64,000 nucleotides of DNA from Peromyscus leucopus (Eukaryota > Chordata > Mammalia > Rodentia > Cricetidae), in contig NC_051063.1 in assembly GCF_004664715.2 (NCBI RefSeq), positions 66,855,518 through 66,919,517 of the forward strand, read 5' to 3'. Of this stretch, positions 55,300 through 64,000 are shown in pieces. The stretch's first letter is position 1. Every line of letters begins with the position of its first letter. The notes under the pieces were generated by a model that was not told the origin of the DNA, did no database searches, and saw only the letters and a list, made by a program, of their open reading frames with translations. The position numbers and the translations under genes are program-made.

Positions 55300-56387
55300 A
55301 TTTTATTATTATTTTTAATGAAGCAGCAATATTGAGAGCTGAGCAGAGAGAAGCTCGTTGGGTTGGGCGGACCCAACTGCACCCCCAGGCTTGTTTTCCC
55401 AGCTGGGAGCTGCAAGTGTGGTGGCTGGTGCCCAATATCAACATACAAGGCGATCTGAAACACCCAGAGCCAGCCTTGCTCTCCCTGCTGGTCCCTGCCA
55501 TCCACTGTGACAAGCATGGTAACAAAGGCCCATTTAGGAGAACGTTCTCTTAATTTACCTGGTTAATTAAGATAGTGTGGTCTGCAAAAAAGAAATAATT
55601 CAAGATGACATTTTCAATTTCTCAACAATAAAATACAACTTTGAAAACAATTTCAGGTAATTTGTTGAAAAACTAAATATAACACCACATTCTGAAAGCT
55701 TTTTTTTTTTTTTTTTTTTTTTTTTTCCAGAAAACAACAGTGATACTCAATTAACCAAGCCACATTCCTGAAGGGATCATCTGTCCTTAAGATGCAAGGT
55801 GACTTCTGGAGACGCCAGCACAGTGGCGCAGTGCTCATGACAGGATCTGACACCAGGCTCTATCTCTAGGTGAAACTCCCAGCTGGTGGAAAAATCACCC
55901 GTGGAACCCGTTTTCAGAGTCCCGTGAAGGACGTGGCTCCTGCCCACACAGCTCTCCCAGGAGTCCTCCCCTGTCTAAATCCCCGGGATGGGAGATGCAT
56001 CCTCATCCAGCCCAAACCTTTATCTGAGATCCACGGGGGGGACCGTCAAAGGGTTGCCGCCCCTCTGACATCTCCCCCAACTCACACCATAACTCCACCT
56101 GTGCCCCCAGGAGGCCCTGCTACGGCTCTAACCATGGAACTGGAAGCCTCTGGATGGTGGCTAAGTCAGCCCAGCACGTACAGGGCTCCAGTAGGCTTAG
56201 AACCAGACCTTTGATCCTGGTCCTTACCCTGTGCCTTAGCTATCCTCTTTAGCCTTGCTTGGGCTGGCAGTGTTCTTCTGAGACTGGGCTGACTTGGGGC
56301 CTCCTGCCTCTTGGTCCAGAAGGAGTATCATATCCTATGCAGGGCTCCAGTATCTATATTCCAGCGCTGCTGGCGGTTACCTCGAAT
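55300..56387. other. Unassigned; T28 run
   Basis: A T run of about 28 bases lies at 55700-55727 with no recognisable SINE on its right. A (AT)-type patch precedes it. No gene seen. Confidence 0.5.
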
Positions 56388-56757
56388 GGAGGTTTGAGTA
56401 TAAAATGCACACACACACCTCTTACGTGTTTAAACACTTAGTCTCTAGCTGGTGGCACTGTTTTTGGAAGATTGTGAAACAAACATGAGATGAGGTTCTC
56501 AATGGAGAAAGTAGACGGCTGTGGGCAGGCCTGAAGTCCATAGCTCACCCCACTACCCATCCCCCCTCCCTCTGCTTTCTGATCTTCAGATGTGAGTAAG
56601 CAGCTGCTGGCTGCTGCAAACTGCCACCACCATGGAGCCACCGCCTGCTGCCATGATGGACTCCAGCCCCCAAAACCTTGAGGCAAAATAAATCTTCCCT
56701 CTCTTAAGTTGCCTCTTTCCGGGTGTTTGTTCACAGTGATAAGAAACATAACTAAAG
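56388..56757 (+). mobile_element. MLT/MaLR-type LTR
   Basis: 'gaggtttgagtataaaatgc', 'agctggtggcactgtttttg', 'cctgctgccatgatggact', 'aaaataaatcttccctctct', 'taagttgcctctttccgggt', 'gataagaaacataacta' follow the same order as the LTR-like copies at 20348 and 30873. Confidence 0.6.
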
Positions 56758-57392
56758 CAGATAGAGTCGGAACCTGGATGCGCCTGGACCACTGGGAACC
56801 AAGAGTCGGCTGGCTCTGCCACCATGTAAAGTGGAAGGTCTCAGCTCCAACCCAGTCCAGAGAATGGGGGTCACCCTCAGCAGTGTTTGAGCACACAACC
56901 GTAATAGACCCCCCACATCCTCCCACATTCATACTCTACACACACTCTATGCACACACTCAATACAGCAGTTACACTCCAACACAGTCACATGATACCTT
57001 TGGTCTCTCACTTGCCTACATTCATACTTATTTGCATAATCATATGCATGAACATGCTCAGTTCACATCCACATGCCCCCACACTCTCTGCTCTCTGAAT
57101 TCACTTCACATTTGTACCGTTATATATTCATAGTCTCTCCCTTTCCCTCTCTCTCCCCCTCTACCCTTCTTCCTCTGTCCCCCCTCTCCCTCCCTCTTTC
57201 CCCTCAAAGGTAGGCACTAAAAACAACTTACAGAACAGGCCCTCCCAGGCAGGTGCACTGAGAAAGGGCCAAAGGTGGGCGGGATTTTTCCAGGACATGG
57301 GCAGGATGAAGACAGCAGCCCCTGTGTGCCCAGCTCAAGGCTGGTCATGCCAGGCTGTCGTTAAGGAGACAGGGGGCATCCTGCCTTGTTTG
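56758..57392. other. Unassigned; pyrimidine-rich tract
   Basis: About 57130-57210 is nearly pure C/T. No gene recognised. Confidence 0.5.
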
Positions 57393-58327
57393 CACACCTG
57401 GAGACTATGTGGGCGGATCAAGCCCGGCCTGTGGCTTTGCTGCACTCCTGCCTGGCCTGTGGCTTTTCTACCTATACTCCTGCCTCTACTGGCCAGACTG
57501 GAGGAGCCAATGCGGCAGGTCCCAGGACATGAGGCTAATGAGGCAAGATCCTGGCAGTGCCACACGGTTGGGGTCAGATACCGACCTCGAGGCCAGGGCA
57601 GTGTCCACAAGTCTGGGCTCCCCACCAGCATCGTCAGAACCAAGAGCCTCCAGGGCCACTCAACACCTTGACCTTGTAGCCTCCCCTCTGTGACCTTCTC
57701 CTGATGCTTGCTCTCCACACGCCTCACACAGAGCAAGTCGTACAAGGAGTCAAACTCTGGGAATGAAGCCAGCATCCAAATGTGAAGAGGAATGCTGGAC
57801 TCCATCCTAAGACTTTCGAAGGTGAGGGACCATGTGACTATCAAAAATGATACCAAAGAAGAATTTATAAATGCGTGGGGGGGGGATGCCTGTGAGAGAA
57901 AGTAGAAAGAAAAAGTTATCACCGAACCTCCATAACTGGAAGTCCCCACCCCGCCTATGCAGGAAGTCTGGGGTGTGGGAGAGTTAGAGAGAAACAGACA
58001 CCTGTAAAATAGGCAAAGAGCCACAGCCAGGGGAACCTTGGAGCCAACCTGGCTTGTGGACACTGCCCTGGCCTCGAGGCCAGTATCTGACCCCAACCAT
58101 GTGGCACTGCCAGGATCTTGCCTCATTAGCCTCAAGTCCTGGGACCTGCCGCCTTGGCTCCTCCAGTCTGGCCAGCAGAGGCAGGAGTATAGGTAGCAAG
58201 CCACAGGCCAGGCTTGATCCGCCCACATAGTCTCCAGGTGTGTAAACAGCCTGACTATGCTAGCCACACCCACACTGGGTGGTGGAGAGTGGATAAGCAC
58301 AAACTTTGTGGTTCCGTGTTTCAGCAT
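57335..58327 (-). CDS. Open frame of 330 codons across inverted repeat
   Basis: Longest frame in the window. It starts at an ATG at 58325-58327 and runs through both arms of the inverted repeat and the spacer. I recognise no domain. The composition (Trp, Leu, Ser and Arg rich) and the fact that the sense and antisense of one sequence both fall in one frame argue for a chance frame in GC-rich DNA. A splice-acceptor-like minus-strand motif (pyrimidine tract then cacag) near 57885 would be compatible with a spliced transcript instead. I give low confidence that a protein is made. Confidence 0.12.
   Translation of the reverse strand: MLKHGTTKFVLIHSPPPSVGVASIVRLFTHLETMWADQAWPVACYLYSCLCWPDWRSQGGRSQDLRLMRQDPGSATWLGSDTGLEARAVSTSQVGSKVPLAVALCLFYRCLFLSNSPTPQTSCIGGVGTSSYGGSVITFSFYFLSQASPPHAFINSSLVSFLIVTWSLTFESLRMESSIPLHIWMLASFPEFDSLYDLLCVRRVESKHQEKVTEGRLQGQGVEWPWRLLVLTMLVGSPDLWTLPWPRGRYLTPTVWHCQDLASLASCPGTCRIGSSSLASRGRSIGRKATGQAGVQQSHRPGLIRPHSLQVCKQGRMPPVSLTTAWHDQP
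57393..57611 (+). repeat. Inverted repeat, left arm
   Basis: Reverse complement of 58053-58242 at about 95 percent identity by eye, except for a 29-base extra piece in this arm (about 57430-57460) that repeats 'ggcctgtggct' and looks like a local duplication. Weaker similarity continues leftward to about 57347. Confidence 0.95.
57612..58052. other. Spacer of the inverted repeat
   Basis: About 440 bases between the arms, containing a G9 run at about 57877. No recognised repeat. Confidence 0.5.
58053..58242 (-). repeat. Inverted repeat, right arm
   Basis: Partner of 57393-57611. Starts 'cttgtggacactgccctggc' and ends 'agtctccaggtgtg', matching the left arm in reverse. A transcript across both arms would fold into a long, nearly perfect duplex. 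Confidence 0.95.
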
Positions 58328-59029
58328 GGATGAAAGTCATGAATACTGCATTCCCAGAGCCCTTACAAACCCATCCCGAAGACAGGTTGAAAACCAGAGT
58401 CAAGCAAGAAATGCTGCGGGGTGTGTCTGGAAAAGTGGACCAGCGAAAAGGAAGAAGCAGTCCTGCCTCAAGGTGTGTGGAGCAGTCTGCACAAAGTAAC
58501 TGTGCAAGGACAACAGGCCAGAGGTGGCCTTTGAGCCAACCTCTGAGGAAAGGAAAGAGGGCCCAGGAGGTGAGCAGCAGCACAGTCTGAGGAAGGAGGT
58601 GGCTCTTGGCTGGCAGGAAGGGTAGGGCTGAGTATTAGATCCTAGAGTGGCTCCCCAGAGTCACGGTGACTCAGGATCTTCACCAGACCCAGTCCATGCT
58701 AAATGTCAGGTCAGGCCTATGAACCTGCCTGAGGGAAAATGCCTCAATTCACATCCATTGGTGGGCTTGGGAGCAGTAGTTGGCTTAGGCTCAGCTTTGC
58801 CAGAAATCCATTACTCTGGAAACTTCTCCAAAGGAAGACAAGCCACATGGCAACCTTACCACATACAAAGTCTGCCCTGTGTTGCCAAGGAACCTCAGAG
58901 TCCAGACATGATGATGTGGGTTAAAGCTACAGTTCCTGGACCACCAAGTGCATCTAGCAAACATTGCTGAGCTCCCAGTAAGTACCAGGGTACATGCACA
59001 AAATTATCCTAATTCACGTTCACCTTAGT
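58243..59029. other. No recognised feature
   Basis: Unassigned sequence; frames near 107 codons without domains. Confidence 0.5.
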
Positions 59030-59230
59030 TTCCTAGAACTGCCATATTAAAGTACCCTGGACTGGTAGCTACATAACAGCAAAGACTGAGGGTCTCAGTG
59101 CAAGAGGCCAGACAGCCTGGATTGAGCTGGCTCCTTCTGGAGACTATACGGGAAGTATCCATCCCAGCCTATCTCTGTGGCCTGTGGATGGCCATCTCAC
59201 CTCTGTGCATGTATCTTCAAATTTGTACCT
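59030..59230. mobile_element. Fragment of old mammalian dispersed repeat
   Basis: 'gtttcctagaactgccatat' and 'taaagtaccctggactggta', then 'ggctccttctggagac', follow the start of the same ancient repeat seen at 30290 and 38900. Confidence 0.4.
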
Positions 59231-59310
59231 TTCCATATGGGCGTCATTCCTGTTGGAATATCTACTTTTGCATGGCAATTGTTACTCCTGTGTGCATATG
59301 CATGCACACA

Positions 59311-59311
<1 letters not shown>

Positions 59312-59373
<62 letters not shown>

Positions 59374-59379
59374 ACACAC
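59312..59379. repeat. (CA)n microsatellite, interrupted
   Basis: CA dinucleotide with two TA or GT interruptions. Confidence 0.95.
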
Positions 59380-60624
59380 TGAGCCCACATTTACTCATCT
59401 TCACCAAGACAGAAGACTCCACCCAGCCCTGTCAGAGAGGCCCTGCTCAGGAGCTCACTAATGGATGTTTCCAGTAGGGCAGAAGACTGCTGTAGACCCT
59501 CAACAGGATTTGGCTGCCCAGGAGAAATGTGGAGACAAGACAGAGCAGAGACACAGGCAGGCAGATGGAATCAGGCGGCCTGGGCCTCCTTCCCCTGTGC
59601 CCATCTTTAGAACTGGATCTCTTGAGTGGTGTCCAGGCCCCTGTGGCACAGCCTTTCTGAGAAATAAGACCCCTTTGTGGGACACTAATCACGGATCTGT
59701 CTCCAGGGGCAGTGAGAGGGTCAGGAGGAAGCGAATGGCTAGAAAGGCTTGTCCTCTGTGCAGGTCAACAAATGCTCAGCACAAAGTGCACTTCCCCCAG
59801 ACAATGTGCTCCCCCTGGCAAGGACATGGTGTTTTCAATTAAATGCCCTTCACTTACTCTGTTCACAGGCTCCCTACTCTTTTCAGGCAGGAGTGAGAGA
59901 TCGTAAATCTTTCCATGCATTTATCATCGCTGCCTGCTGCCTGTTGTTCCTCACACTTCTTCCACCATATTGCAGACACAGCCCTGATTATAGACAAACT
60001 GTTAATCATCAGGTTTGTGTTGTGCTGGTGATTCCCAACATCTTAATGCCAACAACTGAAAATTAGGTCATTGTGGTCCATTCTGTACCTTCCTTCCTGG
60101 TTGCCCCCATGACCAGCCAATGAGCCCAGGCACCTGAATCCACCAAACACTGTAAAGATGCAGCTTCTCCTTGATGGTGACAGAGGTGGCAGGACAGAGG
60201 AGGTGGCCTTAAAATCATGAGAACGGCAGACATATTTCAAGGACTCTGGAATAAAACCCACCATGGATATCGCATCCCACACATCAGATCCACAAAAGTT
60301 TCACAGTACACTACTCATGGGGGCATAAATTGAGATGACACATCACAGATCACAGACCAAGGGAGCAATAGGAAACCAAATCTGGGAAATACATCTGCCC
60401 TTGGCCTTGGCCCTTTCTTTCCCAGGAACTTGTTCCAGCTGGGTGATTTCCAGCCACAGTTAGTCAACCCAAATATTCATGATGGCACTGGGGGTTATGC
60501 CAGCCATGGGACATGGATCCAATATGCCTGTTGCCAACAGCAGACCACAGGCTAAAGGCATTACTGAGTGAAGGTGATTACACTTATGCCTTACAATCTG
60601 GAGTCTGTAGAATTTGTCAGAGGG
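59380..60624. other. No recognised feature
   Basis: Unassigned sequence; a 125-codon plus frame (59465-59842) has no domain. Confidence 0.5.
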
Positions 60625-60950
60625 GAGGCTGGGGAGATGATTCCGTTAGTACAATGTTTCCTTCACAAGCACAAAGCCCGAGTTCAATCTCCCAGAGCTC
60701 GTATAAACAAGTCAGGCCCACCAGTGTGCACCTGTAGCTCTAGTGCAGGGAAGTGTAAACTGGAGGATCTCTGGGGCTCCCTGCCAGGCAGTCTAGCAAA
60801 ATCAGTAAGCTCTGTGTTTGGTGAGAGACACTATCTCAAAAAATAAGGTAGGGAGAAATTGAGGAAGATGCCTGATGTCAGCTTCTGGCCACCACAAAGA
60901 CACATGTGGGTGTATGTACATGCATATACACTTGTGCACACACTAAAAAG
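60625..60950 (+). mobile_element. B4-type SINE
   Basis: 'aggctggggagatgattccg', 'gcacaaagcccgagttcaat', 'ccaccagtgtgcacctgtag', 'ctccctgccaggcagtctag', 'gagagacactatctcaaaaa', 'tgtcagcttctggccaccac' follow B4 order. Confidence 0.85.
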
Positions 60951-60997
60951 CTGTATGTATGTATGTATGTATGTATGTATGTATGTATGTATGTATA
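60951..60997. repeat. (TATG)n tetranucleotide repeat
   Basis: About eleven TATG units just after the B4 element's tail. Confidence 0.97.
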
Positions 60998-61257
60998 CTC
61001 ATCTTGCAGACCTGTTGCTAAAAGCTCTTGAGAAGTAGACACTCAGTGAAAGGCATGTAGATATGAGACTCTTAATTCCTGTTCTCCAAATCTCTGTTCC
61101 ACATTTGAGTCTACAGACTGTGTAGGGCACACTGTCCTCCATAACTGAGTGGCCTCAGCCCAGCAGTTAAAGGAAAATGAAAAGCAAGGTCTCCGAGGAA
61201 TAGAGAATTTTATATCCAGAGTCTGGTGTAGGGATTATTAACCTAGAGTCATGATAG

Positions 61258-61259
<2 letters not shown>

Positions 61260-61301
<42 letters not shown>
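61260..61301. repeat. (TG)n microsatellite
   Basis: Uninterrupted TG dinucleotide, about 42 bases. Confidence 0.97.
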
Positions 61302-61302
<1 letters not shown>

Positions 61303-63844
61303 CATTCAGAAGCACATGTACACAGTGAAAGTGTCTGGGAAAACAAGTTCTCAATGTAGGTTCCATGGAATTATCAATAATGATATCCTTCCTAAGAAAA
61401 GTGAAGTCTATGTCCACCTTCAGTGTTCAGTCTCTGCGGGTGCCCTTGTTCCCCTCCCTCATAGCTATTTGAGAATCAAGTATTTAATGCATTAGGTCAA
61501 GACTTGGGCTCTCAAATGCCACTTCACTTCAGGGAAATCTCTCTCACACACCCTCCCCCCCAACCCCCACCCCCTGCCTGCTAAGCAGAACAGAAGGCTG
61601 TGCCTAGGTAGACTATTAAAGGCACAGCAGTGCATTCTGAAACCATAGGTCAAATCGCTTGATTGCAAAGGCTTCTCAAGCCTGAAATAGAATGAAAACC
61701 CCTTTGCTTTCAGTGCAGAAGCCAGCAGGCTCTGGAAGGTAGCAACGTGGTCCCCATTCCCTCCAAGGGCCCACAATCCCGGGACCTGGAGAAGGGCAAG
61801 ATCACCTCCTTGGACCAGGGACACGCAAGCACTATATGTCCTTACTCCTTCAAAGATGGTTCTGGAAACATTAAAGACAGTTACTGCCTTAGAGTTCGGC
61901 CCCCAAGTCCTGCTTTGAGAAGGAGACTAGAGTTTAGGGCTACTGGGAACACCCTCCAGACATCACTGCACAAATTCTACCTCATTCATACATTTCCTAA
62001 GTCATGTGCTGAGGCTCCATGTATGCAGACCTGTGTAGGAAACCATTCACCTCTTCTTATCTGGAAGGTTCTACCAGTGCACCCATAGCCAGACATCAAG
62101 ACTGAAGCACAAAGGAGGAAATGAACAGCTGAAGAGAGCTGAGCTACCGAAGTGCCCACACCCTGCCTCACCCATACCTGGGGTGCAGGGCAGCTTTTCT
62201 GGCCACACACATCAAACATGATTATGGCTGCTGGTAAAAGCACGGGTTCAGTGCCATGAAGACCCTTTGGCAACGAGTGAGCTCCTGGCTTCTTGGTCTA
62301 AAAGTTTGGGTTAGAGAGCGAGGAGTCTGTTCAACAGGGGCAGGGGCAGTTTGGGAAGATGAACAAGTTGTGAAAATGGACAGTGGTGGTGGCTGGGCAG
62401 TGGGAATGTGCCCATTGCTGCTAAACTGAATGCTCATAAAATAAGAAGGGTTGTTTCATGTTCTGCGTGTTTTTATCACAGTAAAATAAAGGAGGAAAAA
62501 GGCAAATTAACTCTGAATCCTGGGTCCCAGGACTAGTGACATGAACAACTCCAGAGGCAAGTGCCCTAACATTTCAGTCAGATACCATCTGGGGCTGCAA
62601 AGGACAGAGGGACGTCAGCTAAGGAGCCAGGGGACTGAGGGGCACCCAAGACTATTCAGAAAGAGCAAACACATTTGCTTTGGGAATAGATAACGAGCAA
62701 CACTGATGTAAGACTTGCTCCCCCAAATAGAAAACGACAGGGAGGAAGGCTGAATTCCTCTAAGGCAGGCCCATCACTACTTCAATAACAGGGCAGGTGA
62801 CCAACCTGCTCCACAGTGCAAATCTGCACTGCCCCAGTGTGAACTTCTGAGGCTGGCAAAGCCCACCCACCCGCTGTGAGGCATTCTGTGAATCTAATGG
62901 CGACTGAAAAGAAAACACCGGTGCAGGACACCATCCGCTCCTGGCTTTTATCTGCTCCATAATCTTTTCTATTACACCTTGAGAATCGCAGCGGCTGAGA
63001 TAACTGGGGCAGCAAGTTACAGCAACTCATTGGATGAGGGTGAATGTGGGGGGAGGGAGTTAGGGTCACACACACGAAAATAGCACAAAGAGCAATGCAG
63101 GAGAAAGCACCACAGACCAAAAGCTCCACAGTCTTCTAAGCTCTGAGCTGAGACAAGATCAACAGAAAATAACCAATTAGAAATGAAAAGGCACCGCTTA
63201 AAACAAAAGGCATGGACATCAGGTTGACTTTGTAAATGAATTCTATAATCTTGGCATAAGACTTGATTGGCCCAGGGGAAATTGGATGTAGTTAGTGGCC
63301 CTGGCCCCCTTTACTGGGAGCAGGGTTGGGCAGGAGGGGGCTTTTGGTCCCAAAGTAGTCCAACTGGATTCCATCTTGAAGCCTGGATCATGTTAAGCCT
63401 GGATTTTCCCAAAGCAACCCTATCTGCAAACCGACATTTCTCCTACCCATGTCAGAATCAGAAATGAATGTCTAATGCCATTGGAGGCTGTTTGTTTATG
63501 CTAATGGCTGACAGACAGATGGGTGCTTGGGGCCCTCTGAGATCCATCTATGAAGATCTAAACCCTAGAACCAATACTTTGAGAGGGGATTTTAAAGAGG
63601 TAGTAAAGGGAAGACTTCAAGGGTGGACCCTAAGCCAATCTAACTGACATCTGATGAGAGGAGATTTGGACCCACAGAAACCCCAGAGATCTGTGTACCC
63701 AGAGAAAACACCACTCAAGGACACCAAGAAAATCACCATGTGTAAGGTGAGGAGGAAGGCCTCAGAGGGAGTCAACACTTCCACACCTTAAACTTGTATT
63801 TCTAGGCATCAGGGCTGCAAGACAGTAAGCTCCTGGGAGAAAGT
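61302..63844. other. No recognised feature
   Basis: Unassigned; C-rich patch at 61549-61574. Frames of 110-115 codons (61492-61824 minus, 61747-62088 plus, 62782-63129 minus) have no recognisable domain. Confidence 0.5.
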
Positions 63845-64000
63845 AAATGGTTTACCACCCAAGCATAAGTATGAGAGTTTGACTCTCCAGCATCCACAAA
63901 AATGCCAGACCTGTGTGGTAGCCTCCCTGCAATGCCAGCCTGTGAGGCAGATACAGGATCGCCAGAGCAAGCTGGCTAGTCAAATTAACAAGCTCTGGGT
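63845..64000 (+). mobile_element. B4-type SINE, cut by window edge
   Basis: 'agtttgactctccagcatcc', 'acaaaaatgccagacctgtg', 'tggtagcctccctgcaatgc', 'cagcctgtgaggcagataca', 'ggatcgccagagcaagctgg' and 'acaagctctgggt' follow B4 order; the 3' part lies beyond the window. Confidence 0.75.

Overview
This 64 kb window looks like gene-poor DNA (intergenic or deep intronic) from a muroid rodent, most likely a cricetid (hamster, deer mouse or vole group). The evidence is the repeat content: B1, B2/B3, B4 and ID-type SINEs, MT-like and MLT-like MaLR LTRs, a 5'-truncated rodent L1 with a long G-rich 3'UTR, and ERVK-type LTRs of kinds I associate with cricetids. I found no protein-coding gene I would defend, and no rRNA gene, tRNA gene, CRISPR array or CpG-island promoter. 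Nearly all open frames are short and are explained by repeats or chance. Repeat family names are from memory of consensus sequences, not from a database search; subfamily names should be treated as provisional.

Layout. 1-8 kb: a B3-type SINE, (GA)n, an antisense B2, an old MLT1-type LTR, and an MT-type LTR carrying a 192-bp insert that is duplicated 1.5 kb downstream; then a 33-base poly-C run. 8-16.9 kb is LTR-rich: two ERVK-type LTRs in opposite orientation around one Lys-type primer-binding site, a B1, a B2, a weak retroviral env-like trace on the minus strand, a solo ERVK LTR with a perfect 6-bp target duplication, an MT LTR split by another ERVK LTR, and an MT LTR with a perfect 5-bp duplication. 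16.9-28.5 kb: mostly unassigned sequence with an MT LTR, a B1, an MLT-like LTR containing a rearranged SINE, a tetranucleotide repeat and a 52-bp minisatellite. 28.5-34.3 kb: a 520-bp C-poor TTGG-type tract, an LTR with embedded B1 sequence, a 14-bp minisatellite, and a diverged inverted repeat. 34.3-48 kb: microsatellites, old repeat fragments, a second LTR with embedded B1 sequence, a near-perfect 47-nt hairpin, and a B1 with 14-bp target duplications. 48-56.8 kb: the L1 3' end, a B4 split by an MT LTR, an ID element with a (CAA)n tail, a full-length B4 and a B1/ID composite. 56.8-64 kb: a strong inverted repeat (about 200-bp arms) spanned by the longest open frame in the window (330 codons), further microsatellites, and two more B4 copies, the last cut off by the window edge.

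The genes do not work together here because there are none to speak of; the window is a record of successive insertions, nested elements and local rearrangements. The most interesting items are structural: the inverted-LTR/PBS unit at 8.0-8.8 kb, the inverted repeat at 57.4-58.2 kb, and the templated duplication at 4.7/6.2 kb.
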